Program-made: the position numbers and the translations under genes
Shown here: positions 30,240 to 38,953 of the stretch, one piece after another
Numbering within the stretch: position 1 is the stretch's first letter
Layout of the letters: each line of letters begins with the position of its first letter
Assembly: GCF_016278715.1 (NCBI RefSeq)
Contig: NZ_JADQBH010000006.1
Coordinates: 1 to 54,615 of the forward strand
Length of the DNA: 54,615 nucleotides
Direction: 5' to 3'
DNA from: Marinilabilia sp.
Lineage (GTDB): Bacteria; Bacteroidota; Bacteroidia; Bacteroidales; Marinilabiliaceae
The notes under the pieces: generated by a model
Database searches by the model: none
The model's input: only the letters and a program-made list of their open reading frames with translations
Told to the model about the DNA's origin: nothing

Positions 30240-30282
30240 AAAAAGAAAGGCCTGTTCCCAAATCGCTTTAGGAGCAGGCCTT
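30240..30282 (-). terminator. Rho-independent terminator after the outer-membrane barrel gene
   Basis: A 12-bp stem with one G-T pair (AAGGCCTGTTCC at 30247-30258, GGAGCAGGCCTT at 30271-30282) is followed on the minus strand by TCTTTTT. It lies 9 nt beyond the stop codon. Confidence 0.88.
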
Positions 30283-30291
30283 ATAAATTAT

Positions 30292-31059
30292 TTAAAAGGT
30301 AAATCCAAGTTTCACCATCGGATTGGTAAGAATATTGACTGAATGGTTATCGGCATCAAGCGCTTCCATTCCGGGTTGAGGAAACATCTTAGCTACAGAA
30401 TACATATAACTAAAAGCTTTCACTTCGACACCCAGGAAGAAACCTTCCCCAATATAATAGTCAACACCTCCAACCACACTTCCACCAAGTCCGTAAGTCT
30501 CAGAAACCTGTTCCCCTAAATCATCGTCCAACAGAGTAAAATCTTTTCGCTGGCCGTAGTTCATATTTAACTGACCTCCGGCATAGGGAAAAACCCGTGT
30601 GCCGCCGGTGGAGAAATAGTAATCACCGCCAACATTTAAGATATACTTATGAAAACTGGTTGATGGAACATCGGAATAAGAAGGAATGATCATATTGGGC
30701 AGTCCTTCAATACTGTTATCCGGATTAGGCACACCGGGAACATCCTGTTGAGCAGGAGTATTGCTAATAGTTCCCATACCACTTAAACGTACAGCTATGT
30801 TGCTTGCCACAAAATACTTTCCTTCCACCCCTATCATATTCACCAGTGAATTATTGTAGGTGGATGAAGTAGAATTGGATGGTGCAAAAATAGAATAGCT
30901 GTTTGCATTTTTCTGAACAAATTGAAGATCGTCAAAATCTTCGGCATGTCCCAGTTGCAGGGAAACAGAAATATCTCCTGCCTGTGCTCCAAATCCTCCC
31001 TGAGCCATAACCAAACCAGCGGATATGATTAGGACTATACTTAAAACAAATCTTTTCAT
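30292..31059 (-). CDS. Outer-membrane beta-barrel protein (OmpA/OmpW-like porin family)
   Basis: This 255-residue protein has a signal peptide (about 1-19, ISAGLVMAQ). The body alternates short beta-strands with aromatic ends: GDISVSLQLGHAEDFDD, GVEGKYFVASNIAVRLSGMGTI, YILNVGGDYYFSTGGTRVFPYAGGQLNMNYG, GLGGSVVGGVDYYIGEGFFLGVEVKAFSYMYSVA and a last strand NPMVKLGFTF ending in Phe. That is the layout of an eight-stranded outer-membrane barrel. No catalytic motif is present. The gene lies 86 nt downstream of the coiled-coil lipoprotein gene, with a hairpin between them, so the two may form a partly attenuated operon. The specific function is unknown. Confidence 0.82.
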   Translation of the reverse strand: MKRFVLSIVLIISAGLVMAQGGFGAQAGDISVSLQLGHAEDFDDLQFVQKNANSYSIFAPSNSTSSTYNNSLVNMIGVEGKYFVASNIAVRLSGMGTISNTPAQQDVPGVPNPDNSIEGLPNMIIPSYSDVPSTSFHKYILNVGGDYYFSTGGTRVFPYAGGQLNMNYGQRKDFTLLDDDLGEQVSETYGLGGSVVGGVDYYIGEGFFLGVEVKAFSYMYSVAKMFPQPGMEALDADNHSVNILTNPMVKLGFTF

Positions 31060-31097
31060 TAGGATAAGGATTTAAAAATTCATACTTAATTTATATG

Positions 31098-31120
31098 GGC
31101 GGGAACCCGATGTTCCCGCC
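31098..31120 (-). terminator. Hairpin between the coiled-coil and barrel genes, possible attenuator
   Basis: A perfect 9-bp GC-rich stem (GGCGGGAAC at 31098-31106, GTTCCCGCC at 31112-31120) has a 5-nt loop. The minus-strand tail is AT-rich but lacks a solid T-run, so it may terminate only partly or stabilise the upstream mRNA. Confidence 0.55.
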
Positions 31121-31145
31121 GCTATTTAATAGGAATTTCTAATCC

Positions 31146-33374
31146 TTACTCAGCTGAAAACTGAGCATACAAATCATCAACGATCGACTGATAATGATCT
31201 CTCTGAGTTTCGAGAGCAACAATGTCGCTTTCAATACCGGCAATTTCGTCCTGCTTCTCAGCAATGCGCTCTTCCTGAGCATTGATTGCGTTGATACCGG
31301 TTTCAGAACCACTATTAACAGTAGCTTCAATTTTTCCTTCAAGGGTTTCAATCTCGTCTTCAAGAGTTTCAATTTCAGTCTCAAGGGTTTCAATCTCAGA
31401 TTCAAGAGTTCCGAGAACACCATCACCTTCAGACTCACCCTTCAATGTATCAAGAAGCGATTTTTTCACTTCAGTAGCAGCCTTGGCAGATTCATAAGCG
31501 GCAGTAGCAGCCACCTTAGCATCTCTTGCATTGTTAAACGCAACCAGCAATGCATCGGCCTGAGGTTGCAAATTGCCTTGTTGTGCAACAATCTCATCTC
31601 TCTGGGCAGTCCATTCGGTAATGGTGGTGTTCAACAACACCACCAAATCGTTAAGTGCAGTAATTTCAGCTTCCTTAGTTGCAATATCTTCGTTCTTCTC
31701 ATCAATATCAGCCTGAATTTCTGCAGCACTGGTAATGAAAGGATTAACCATATCGTTGGTCAACTCTTCAATTTCATCAGCTTGATTGTCATAAGCTGTC
31801 TGAGCTGTTTCATAGTCAGTTTCAGCTGAAGTTTTCAAAGCTTCTGCATTGTCCATTGCAATTTTGTAATCATTCTCAGAAGCGGGGACTTCATTTCCGT
31901 CAGTTCCATCAACCAAGGTGTAAGCATCATCCATAGCTTGTTCAGCAGTATTCATTGCAGTCAGGTTTTCAGTAGAATTATCTACATTATAGGCAGCAAC
32001 AGCCTGCTCATAAGCATCCTGCTTAGCAAGATAATCAGCATATTTGGCATCATAAGCATTCTTCTTTGTAAGGTAATCGTTGTTATAAGTATTAAAGATA
32101 ATTCGCTTACTCTGAAGTTCAGGGGCCAACACATCATTCAATTCATCTGTTAATTCGGAAATTTCAGTATTCTTATCAGCCAAATTTTCCTGAAGAACAA
32201 CCAGCTCATCATTCAACCCTTCGAGTTCATCTTCCTTAACTGTGATTCCGTCTGTAGCTTCGCTCACATCCATGTTAATAGCATACACCAAATCATCGTT
32301 GTCCACATCTTCAACATACTCAAGTGTACCACCACTGGTTACCAGGTCAATATTGTCATTCAACTTTTCAATGTCGGCATCAATATCATCGATAAGACCC
32401 TGCAGATCGCCAAATGCAGAAAAGTCAGGATTTGTACCATCAGCAACATCATCAAAATCAGTATAATTTGCAATCGCTTCCAAATCATCGCGGAAAGTCG
32501 TCAAGTCATTAATAGCAGATTTGTAAGCAGCATCAGCGTTTTCTTTAGCAACTCTTTTGGCAAGAGAGTCAGCCTGCAAAGCCTGGTACTCACCCTCGAC
32601 TGTTTCGATAAGTGAAGCAATCCCACTGGGGTCTGCCAAAGCAGTCTCCAGAACTTCCAAAGCAGCTTCCTGCTCGGTCAGTTCTGCTTTCATATCGTCC
32701 AGGTCAAGAGAATCCTGAGCCAACTGAGCTTTAGTATCACCCAGATTGTATTGCAAGTTAATCAGAGAAATCTGAGCATTATACAATAAACCTCTTTTGG
32801 TTTTCAGTTGAGTTAAAACGCCGTTCAAATCACCGATAGCTGTATTCAGTTGGGAATTCAACTCATCGTTTAAACCATCTGCATCCTGAACAGCAGCCAA
32901 TTTTGCCTGATGTTGCAGATCGGCCAGTTGTAAATTGAGTTTTTCCTGAGCAATTTCCATCTGTATGGCAGCCTCGGCCATAGCCAGGTCAATTTCAGCT
33001 TGTTTGGCAGCCTGATTAAGGTCTTCAGTCAGCAGAAACGTAGCCAGTTCGGCTTCCATCTTAGCAATTTCGTTTGCATTGGTGGCCTGCTGAAGAGCAT
33101 TGGAAATTCGTTGTTGTTCAGCCAGGGCCGCTTCCTTTTCTGCCTGAGCTTCCTGTACTGAAGCCTGAGCCTGCTTGTAAGCAGCCTCTGCATTGGCAAG
33201 GGCAGCCTGAGCTTCAGCTGCTGTAGTAGCAGCAGTTGCCTGAGCATTTAACAAGCCGGCCTGGGCCTGTCTGAGGGCTTTTACACCGTCAGTTTCTTCA
33301 TTCTTAACACATCCGGTTGTGAATAGGAGTCCGGCCAAAACAGCCGCACCGGTCAGGAGTTTTAAATTTTTCAT
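31146..33374 (-). CDS. Very long coiled-coil lipoprotein
   Basis: I do not recognise a named family. The 742-residue product has a lipoprotein signal with Cys22 (LLFTTGC). After the short linker VKNEETDGVKALRQAQ it is almost entirely heptad-patterned and rich in Ala, Glu, Gln, Asp and Leu (for example AQAALANAEAAYKQAQASVQEAQAEKEAALAEQQRISNAL). Several breaks separate helical blocks. Near the C-terminus the heptad becomes nearly exact (ETLESEIETLETEIETLEDEIETLEGKIE), encoded by 21-bp DNA repeats. There is no Walker motif, so it is not an SMC ATPase. A fibrous tether or spacer in the periplasm or on the cell surface is likely (inference). An outer-membrane barrel gene follows on the same strand. 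Confidence 0.82.
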   Translation of the reverse strand: MKNLKLLTGAAVLAGLLFTTGCVKNEETDGVKALRQAQAGLLNAQATAATTAAEAQAALANAEAAYKQAQASVQEAQAEKEAALAEQQRISNALQQATNANEIAKMEAELATFLLTEDLNQAAKQAEIDLAMAEAAIQMEIAQEKLNLQLADLQHQAKLAAVQDADGLNDELNSQLNTAIGDLNGVLTQLKTKRGLLYNAQISLINLQYNLGDTKAQLAQDSLDLDDMKAELTEQEAALEVLETALADPSGIASLIETVEGEYQALQADSLAKRVAKENADAAYKSAINDLTTFRDDLEAIANYTDFDDVADGTNPDFSAFGDLQGLIDDIDADIEKLNDNIDLVTSGGTLEYVEDVDNDDLVYAINMDVSEATDGITVKEDELEGLNDELVVLQENLADKNTEISELTDELNDVLAPELQSKRIIFNTYNNDYLTKKNAYDAKYADYLAKQDAYEQAVAAYNVDNSTENLTAMNTAEQAMDDAYTLVDGTDGNEVPASENDYKIAMDNAEALKTSAETDYETAQTAYDNQADEIEELTNDMVNPFITSAAEIQADIDEKNEDIATKEAEITALNDLVVLLNTTITEWTAQRDEIVAQQGNLQPQADALLVAFNNARDAKVAATAAYESAKAATEVKKSLLDTLKGESEGDGVLGTLESEIETLETEIETLEDEIETLEGKIEATVNSGSETGINAINAQEERIAEKQDEIAGIESDIVALETQRDHYQSIVDDLYAQFSAE
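31339..31412 (-). repeat. 21-bp tandem repeats inside the coiled-coil gene
   Basis: About 3.5 copies with a 21-bp period (31339-31359, 31360-31380, 31381-31401, then a partial copy) read TCAAGGGTTTCAATCTC with small changes. Each encodes one heptad of the IETLExE type, so the repeat keeps frame and could expand or contract without breaking the gene. Confidence 0.85.
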
Positions 33375-33430
33375 TTCAATAACTGATTAAAATTAAACAC
33401 AGATAAAATAATTCTGGATTGGAGCGTAAA

Positions 33431-33482
33431 TTTATCAATAATAATTCATTTAATAATTAAACTAAACTCTATTATTGATAAA
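33431..33482. repeat. Inverted repeat with 13-bp perfect arms
   Basis: TTTATCAATAATA (33431-33443) and its exact complement TATTATTGATAAA (33470-33482) are separated by 26 nt of AT-rich DNA. It lies 57 nt upstream of the coiled-coil lipoprotein start. It may be a regulator site or an mRNA leader hairpin of that gene. Confidence 0.75.
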
Positions 33483-33759
33483 CCAAACACTATTAAGGTA
33501 TGAAAATAAGATATCTATACACCAGCAAAATGTATTTGGAAATAAACACCGAATTTCTGTGAAGTCTGCTGACATAAATGATTCAAAAACAGCAAGCTTT
33601 CAAAGTCATTCTCAACTGACAGCAGAGCAAAATTACCAGAAGATTCTAAAGAACAATCACATATATCAATGCGTTTTCTGAGCCATGGGTATTGTTTTCT
33701 GAACGGATAGTTTCAGACAACCAATGAATCATCAATTACAAAATCCGGCCTTCAATTAC

Positions 33760-33767
33760 TATATTTG
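33760..33767 (+). promoter_or_regulatory. Bacteroidota -7 promoter element for the AGCS symporter
   Basis: TATATTTG matches TAnnTTTG exactly, 31 nt before the ATG at 33798. A start at the TTG at 33765 would fall inside this element, which supports the ATG. Confidence 0.55.
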
Positions 33768-33797
33768 CAAAAACTAACTAATTACCAACCAATCCTT

Positions 33798-35501
33798 ATG
33801 CAAGAACTCACCAATATTCTAACGACAATTGACCGTATGATCGGAGGGTCATCCTGGTTTGTTTACCTTTTACTGGGCACAGGACTGTTCTTTACCATTT
33901 ATCTGGTATTTCCACAGATAAGATATTTTAAATACGCCATAAAAATAGTGCGTGGGAAATTTGACAGAGAGGGTGACGAAGGTGACACCAGTCATTTCCA
34001 GGCACTCACCACGGCCTTATCGGGAACCGTTGGCACCGGCAATATTGCAGGAGTAGCCCTGGCATTACACCTGGGCGGACCAGCTGCCCTTTTCTGGATG
34101 CTGGTTACTGCTCTGATTGGAATGACCACCAAATTTGTGGAGGTTACCCTTTCTCATAAATACCGGGACAAAGCATCTGATGGCTCCATCAGCGGTGGAC
34201 CAATGTATTACATGAAAAAGCGGCTGAACCTGAAACTGCCGTCCGGAAAAGTAATTAAAACGGGAAGCCTTCTGGCTGTTACTTTTGCGGTTGCCACCAT
34301 CTTTTCTTCTTTTGGAACCGGTAACCTGCCACAAATCAACAGCATCTCCAATTCTCTTTTTGAAACCTTTGAAATCCCGCACATCCTCACCGGAGCAGTT
34401 TTAAGCATCTTTTTGGGCTTCGTTATCCTTGGAGGCATCAAAAGAATTGCCAGGGTAACCCAAACATTGGTTCCGGTGATGGCTGTCATCTATTTCACAG
34501 GCGCCTTAATGGTTATCATCTACAATTACGAGAACATCATTCCATCCCTATCGGCCATTGCCTCAGGGGTGTTTACCGGGAGTTCGGCGACTGGTGGGTT
34601 TTTGGGAGCATCAGTAGCTTTTGCTTTTAACCGCGGAGTGAACCGCGGACTCTTCTCCAATGAAGCGGGTCAGGGCTCGGCCCCTATTGCCCACGCAGCC
34701 GCCAGAGCACACGAACCCGTATCGGAAGGACTCGTAGCCCTTCTGGAACCCTTCATTGATACCATTATAATATGTATGCTTACAGGATTGACGCTAATGG
34801 CATCGGGAGTCTGGAGCGAAAAATTTGAAAACCGTTTTCAGATGACCGACATGGAAATCGTGGAAGGCTTTTATACTGATGAAAACCGGGAAATCCTGCG
34901 AGACCACTTGTCAGGCAAAAAAACCCTTCCCCTATTCAGCGGAAATATGGAAATTGTCAATGGTACACCGGCAGATAACATCACCATTCTTCATGCCCGT
35001 TCGGTTGCTGAAGAGGTAAATATTTATCAAAACCAGCAGCCATTCTCCGGGGCCGTAAAAGTCATAAAAGGCCAATTAGCGCAACCGGATAAATACACTA
35101 TTGAAGGAAAATCGCTGCTGCACAGTGCCCCCCTGACCACAGTCGCTTTTTCCAGAAGTTGGCTGGGAGAATACGGCAAATACATCGTGTCCATTGGCCT
35201 GCTGCTGTTTGCTTTTTCCACAGCCATTTCCTGGAGTTATTACGGAGGCAGAGCGGTCACTTTTCTTTTCGGCATCAAAGGGATATTGTGGTACAAAGCC
35301 GTTTACATCATTGGATTCTTCCTGGCCTCCTTTACCGACACCACCATTGTTTGGATTCTTTCGGGAATTACCATCGCCCTAATGACCATTCCCAACCTGA
35401 TAGGCCTTCTGATCCTCCACAAAGAAGTGAAACAGGAAGTAAAAAGTTTCTGGAATGAATACAATGAAAGCTTTCCGGATGAAAAAGGACCAAAATATTG
35501 A
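33798..35501 (+). CDS. AGCS-family sodium:alanine/glycine symporter
   Basis: This inner-membrane carrier imports alanine or glycine with sodium. From the ATG at 33798 it has 567 residues, against about 450-490 for typical members. Family marks are [25 protein letters not shown] (66-90), GGPMYYMKK (133-141), the region [37 protein letters not shown] (266-301) and [28 protein letters not shown]. The excess is a hydrophilic insertion at roughly 340-440, between SGVW and the LTTVAFS helix, with strand-rich sequence such as [30 protein letters not shown]. The transport core looks complete. A LysO-like exporter gene lies 276 nt downstream. Confidence 0.93.
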   Translation: MQELTNILTTIDRMIGGSSWFVYLLLGTGLFFTIYLVFPQIRYFKYAIKIVRGKFDREGDEGDTSHFQALTTALSGTVGTGNIAGVALALHLGGPAALFWMLVTALIGMTTKFVEVTLSHKYRDKASDGSISGGPMYYMKKRLNLKLPSGKVIKTGSLLAVTFAVATIFSSFGTGNLPQINSISNSLFETFEIPHILTGAVLSIFLGFVILGGIKRIARVTQTLVPVMAVIYFTGALMVIIYNYENIIPSLSAIASGVFTGSSATGGFLGASVAFAFNRGVNRGLFSNEAGQGSAPIAHAAARAHEPVSEGLVALLEPFIDTIIICMLTGLTLMASGVWSEKFENRFQMTDMEIVEGFYTDENREILRDHLSGKKTLPLFSGNMEIVNGTPADNITILHARSVAEEVNIYQNQQPFSGAVKVIKGQLAQPDKYTIEGKSLLHSAPLTTVAFSRSWLGEYGKYIVSIGLLLFAFSTAISWSYYGGRAVTFLFGIKGILWYKAVYIIGFFLASFTDTTIVWILSGITIALMTIPNLIGLLILHKEVKQEVKSFWNEYNESFPDEKGPKY

Positions 35502-35777
35502 TATCTAAAAAGGAAGTAACAGAGAATAAAAGCTGAACAAAAGTTCAATAGTCCATTAAAAAAAGCTTAAATGCAGAGACGCAATGATGCCGCGTTTTTA
35601 TTATGAGTGAGTGGCGGCTCTCCTATTTAATTTTACAATAAACTGATTATTAATTATTTGTAACCCCGAAGCTTCGAAATAACGGAGTATTGAAAGTTGA
35701 TTAGTCCATTTAACCTCAGACTTAGTCTCAATTTTCATTGGACCCTGGATTTCAGCCAAGGAACAAAAGTATAATAA

Positions 35778-36725
35778 ATGGTATCGCTAATCGTCATAGG
35801 ATTATTTATTGTGGGAATCGGAATCGGACTGTTATTTAGGAAGCAGTCTCGATTTCTGAAAGTCACCGAGCCCCTTATTTCGCTTGCTATTTTTGCCCTC
35901 CTTTTCTTTCTGGGGATTTCTGTGGGAACAGACCCACGCATAGTCCAGAACATCACGATCCTGGGATGGCAGGCAATTTTGCTTAGTAGCGGAGCCATTT
36001 TGGGGAGTCTGTTTCTGGCCCGCCTGGCAGCTTCCTTTTTCAGGAAGGATGAAGAGAAACCCCCGAAAGCACCTCAGGAAAAGCACAAAACGCTATCGGT
36101 CAAATGGTTCATCAATCTGATAAAGAATCAAAGCCTCTGGATTCTCCTTTTTTTTGTTGGTGGAACAGTAGCCGGACAGATGGACATCTTCCCGTCATTT
36201 TGGGGAGATGCAATAGTTGCCACCGCCACGTTGTACGTGATGATGGTTTTGGTCGGTGCCGGGTTGGGAGCAGATCCCCGGGCGTTGGAAATTTTGAAAC
36301 GCACCAGTTTCCGTATTCTCATGGTTCCGGCCATTGTGATTGTGGGGAGTATTGGGGGTAGCTTGCTGGTTTCATTCCTTATTGATACCGTCGACGCAAC
36401 CAACGGAATGGCAATTGGTGCAGGTTTTGGCTATTACTCCCTATCTGCCATTTTCATAGGTCAAATCAGTGGAAGTGAGATGGGTGTCATTGCCCTTTTG
36501 GCAAATATTTTCCGGGAAGTTATTACACTGATTGCAGCGCCTTTCATGGTCAAATGGTTCGGGAAACTTGGTGCCATTGTATCGGGCGGCGCAACAGCCA
36601 TGGACACCACCCTGCCCGTCATTGTAAAAGCCACAGGAAAAGAGTATGCAGTAGTTAGTATTTTCAGCGGGATTGTTCTTTCTTTACTGGTTCCGGTGTT
36701 GGTGCCTTTCATTTTGGGCCTCTAA
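35778..36725 (+). CDS. lysO: LysO-family lysine exporter
   Basis: LysO (formerly YbjE, DUF340) exports lysine and toxic analogues across the inner membrane. The 315-residue protein is almost wholly hydrophobic with about 8-10 membrane segments. It opens with MVSLIVIGLFIVGIGIGLLF, continues with LAIFALLFFLGISVGTDP and has the conserved C-terminal block GAGFGYYSLSAIFIGQISGSEMGVIALLANIFREVITLIAAPF...SGGATAMDTTLPVI, typical of the family. A cytoplasmic linker near 95-115 is Lys/Pro-rich. The ATG follows AT-rich DNA that contains a degenerate AGAGACGC palindrome remnant near 35574. Specificity for lysine is inferred from the family. Confidence 0.9.
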   Translation: MVSLIVIGLFIVGIGIGLLFRKQSRFLKVTEPLISLAIFALLFFLGISVGTDPRIVQNITILGWQAILLSSGAILGSLFLARLAASFFRKDEEKPPKAPQEKHKTLSVKWFINLIKNQSLWILLFFVGGTVAGQMDIFPSFWGDAIVATATLYVMMVLVGAGLGADPRALEILKRTSFRILMVPAIVIVGSIGGSLLVSFLIDTVDATNGMAIGAGFGYYSLSAIFIGQISGSEMGVIALLANIFREVITLIAAPFMVKWFGKLGAIVSGGATAMDTTLPVIVKATGKEYAVVSIFSGIVLSLLVPVLVPFILGL

Positions 36726-36791
36726 CAATTATAGAGAACCTGGAAACTGAGGTTTAGACTAAGGCTGAAAGTTGGCCCCCAAACCCAGAAC

Positions 36792-37502
36792 TCAGGCCTC
36801 AGAACTCACGACATGCTCAACCACCTCATCACTTTCAACCACCCCGTCGCGCAGGCGGACAATTCTTTTTGCATGACGCGCAATATCCTCTTCATGAGTC
36901 ACCAACACAATGGTGTTTCCGGCGGTGTGAATGTCTTCAAACAGGCGCATAATATCCACTGAAGTTTTGGAATCCAGATTTCCGGTTGGCTCATCTGCCA
37001 GGATAAGTGATGGTTTATTCACCAAAGCTCTGGCAACGGCAACTCTTTGTCGCTGCCCCCCTGACAGTTCATTGGGTTTATGTGTCATCCGATCGGACAA
37101 ACCTACATTTCCCAGGGCCTGACGTCCTTTTTCGTATCGTTCTTCTTTTGCCACACCGCCATAAATCAATGGAAGCACCACATTGTCCAGGGCCGAATAG
37201 CGAGGAAGTAAGTTAAACGTCTGAAAAACAAAACCAATCTCACGGTTCCGGATTTCTGCCAGCTGGTCATCGCTCATGCGGCTCACATCGGTTCCATTCA
37301 GCACATACCGGCCAGATGTTGGCGTATCCAGAGCACCAATCAGATTCATCAGGGTAGATTTCCCTGATCCTGACGGGCCCATAATGGCCACATACTCTCC
37401 TTTCTCGATAGAAAGTGTCACTCCGTTCAGAGCTTTAACTGTCTGTGTACCTACTTCGTAATGTTTTTTCAGATTTTCGATTTGAATTACCGTTGTATCC
37501 AT
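36792..37502 (-). CDS. ABC transporter ATP-binding protein (MacB/LolD type)
   Basis: This 236-residue nucleotide-binding subunit is of the type VII (MacB/LolD/FtsE) class. Walker A is [12 protein letters not shown], the Q-loop [18 protein letters not shown], the signature [15 protein letters not shown] and Walker [13 protein letters not shown], and the H-loop is VLVTHE. All catalytic residues are present. No permease gene adjoins it: the neighbours are a convergent lysO and, 278 nt upstream, a methyltransferase. The partner must therefore be encoded elsewhere. Candidates are MacB-like efflux, lipoprotein release or FtsEX-like machinery; the sequence alone does not decide. Confidence 0.93.
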   Translation of the reverse strand: MDTTVIQIENLKKHYEVGTQTVKALNGVTLSIEKGEYVAIMGPSGSGKSTLMNLIGALDTPTSGRYVLNGTDVSRMSDDQLAEIRNREIGFVFQTFNLLPRYSALDNVVLPLIYGGVAKEERYEKGRQALGNVGLSDRMTHKPNELSGGQRQRVAVARALVNKPSLILADEPTGNLDSKTSVDIMRLFEDIHTAGNTIVLVTHEEDIARHAKRIVRLRDGVVESDEVVEHVVSSEA

Positions 37503-37780
37503 TAATGGGAAACTATTTAATAAACGTGTTTTTATAAGAACAATTATCCATAAGCCTTAAGGAAAAGGCAAACAACCGTTTTAATTTACAGACATCAAAA
37601 TTTACTCCTTTGATAAAACAAAGAGTCAATGGTTTAAAAAAGAAAAAAAAATCGGCTACCCCTTATCATTTTTTTAAATCCTAATCCCTTTAAATTACTC
37701 CGACAAAATCTTACAAGAATTTTACAAAAAACACTATGCAATTTAACTGGTGCAGATTTCTTTTACAGCAGACTATTCGG

Positions 37781-38578
37781 TTAATATCTCAATACATAGT
37801 GCTGTTTGGTACACTCTTTTCGGAAAAATACAATTCCCATCCGGAACAAGTCTATTGAAACAGTAACATCCGGGCGACCGGCAATTTCATCCCATGCTTT
37901 CTCCATTCCAGGCGACCAGTGAATATCGTCAAACACAAAAATAGTATCATTGTGGCTTTTCTTCAGACACAACTCAAAATACTCCAGAGTGGTTTGGTAT
38001 TGATGGTCACCGTCAAACAATACAAAATCCACTTTTTCTGTCTGTTCCAAAAAAGAAGGCAATACCTCCTGAATCTTCCCATTCAACACTTTTATATTTG
38101 TCGCTCCGGCACTCTCAAAAACCTGACCTGCCACTCTGCACAAGGCTTTATTTCCCTCAATCGTGGTCACTCTTGCACGTGAATCAGGAAGTGCGAGATA
38201 AAGTGTGCCAATCCCTGTTCCTGTCCCCAGTTCAAGAATATTCTCAAACGCTTGCCAGTCAATCATTCTAAACAGCAGTTCTCCGTATTTAGCGGGGATA
38301 CTTCCTTCCTGAATTAAATTCTTTATATATTTTTCCTTTGCCGGATTTACAGAAGGGGCTCCATACGACTGAACATTTACTTTTCTCTTGCTACGTCTGA
38401 GCATGTCACGCGCTGCATTAACTTTATTAAAGCCATAATATGGAAGTTGCTCATAAACCAGTTCCCGAACAAAGTAAAATACAAAAGGAGAATGAATGCC
38501 AAATCCTTTTGCATGTCGGGCATAAAGAAAGTACCTCAGGAGGACTTTAACACGAAATAATACCAATGATAATTTCAA
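37781..38578 (-). CDS. Class I SAM-dependent methyltransferase (O-methyltransferase-like)
   Basis: This 265-residue protein has a Rossmann methyltransferase fold. Motif I is ILELGTGTGIGTLYLAL, followed by VTTIEGNKALCRVAGQVFESAG, the acidic VDFVLFDGDHQYQTTLEYFELCL, and FVFDDIHWSPGMEKAWDEI. These match the Methyltransf_24/catechol-O-methyltransferase-like group, in which the DGDH and DDI acids can bind a metal. The N-terminal 75 residues (HAKGFGIHSPFVFYFVRELVYEQLPYYGFNKVNAARDML) form a Bacteroidota-specific helical extension. No signal peptide is present and the substrate is unknown. The gene is flanked by 278 nt downstream and 375 nt upstream of non-coding DNA and appears monocistronic. Confidence 0.86.
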   Translation of the reverse strand: MKLSLVLFRVKVLLRYFLYARHAKGFGIHSPFVFYFVRELVYEQLPYYGFNKVNAARDMLRRSKRKVNVQSYGAPSVNPAKEKYIKNLIQEGSIPAKYGELLFRMIDWQAFENILELGTGTGIGTLYLALPDSRARVTTIEGNKALCRVAGQVFESAGATNIKVLNGKIQEVLPSFLEQTEKVDFVLFDGDHQYQTTLEYFELCLKKSHNDTIFVFDDIHWSPGMEKAWDEIAGRPDVTVSIDLFRMGIVFFRKECTKQHYVLRY

Positions 38579-38953
38579 TTCTTGAATCTTTGAGAAGTTA
38601 AAAGTTCCCGATAAAAGTAAACGAAGTTGTTCTTTAAACCAAAAATGGATTTAAAAAACCATTTTTTCGAAATCAGTGGTATCCGGTTAAAAGATTGAAA
38701 TTGCTCCTATGCATTCCTCATGAAGAGACATTCGGTGCCATTGCAAGCGAAGCAAACCTTTTTCAAGAAATAAGTTTCTCCGGACAATGATGTTTCGAAG
38801 TTAAAAGTCGAAAAAGAGACAGCACATAATTTAAACAACCACAATTCCTTTTGATGTTTAACTTTTTTTATACATTTTTTTTATACCTTGCAATCATTGA
38901 CTAAAAATGAATTACAATTCGTTTTATTACAAACCCAAAATTCACTTTAAACC
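38579..38953. other. Divergent intergenic region before the small lipoprotein
   Basis: No gene is seen in these 375 nt. A hairpin at 38641-38666 (AAAAATGG/CCATTTTT) and a long T-rich tract at 38862-38883 stand out. A TTTG at 38850-38853 and TACATTTT at 38871 give only an imperfect promoter match. Confidence 0.4.

Larger units (their letters stand above)
33375..33797. other. Divergent intergenic region between the coiled-coil and AGCS genes
   Basis: These 423 nt separate divergent genes. It holds the inverted repeat at 33431-33482 and a plus-strand -7 element at 33760-33767. A 68-codon plus-strand frame inside has no protein-like features and is not called. Confidence 0.45.

Noticed and set aside
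31098..31120. The hairpin between the coiled-coil and barrel genes as a full terminator
   Set aside because: The stem is good but no solid T-run follows on the minus strand, so I list it only as a possible attenuator.
31194..31829. 211-codon plus-strand frame opposite the coiled-coil gene
   Set aside because: It is an antisense shadow: the complement of Glu/Ala-rich heptads gives Ser/Phe/Leu-rich sequence. The minus-strand gene has signal peptide and heptads.
33475..33681. 68-codon plus-strand frame before the AGCS gene
   Set aside because: No start signals or motifs, Ser/Asn/Gln-rich non-coding composition, and it overlaps part of the inverted repeat.
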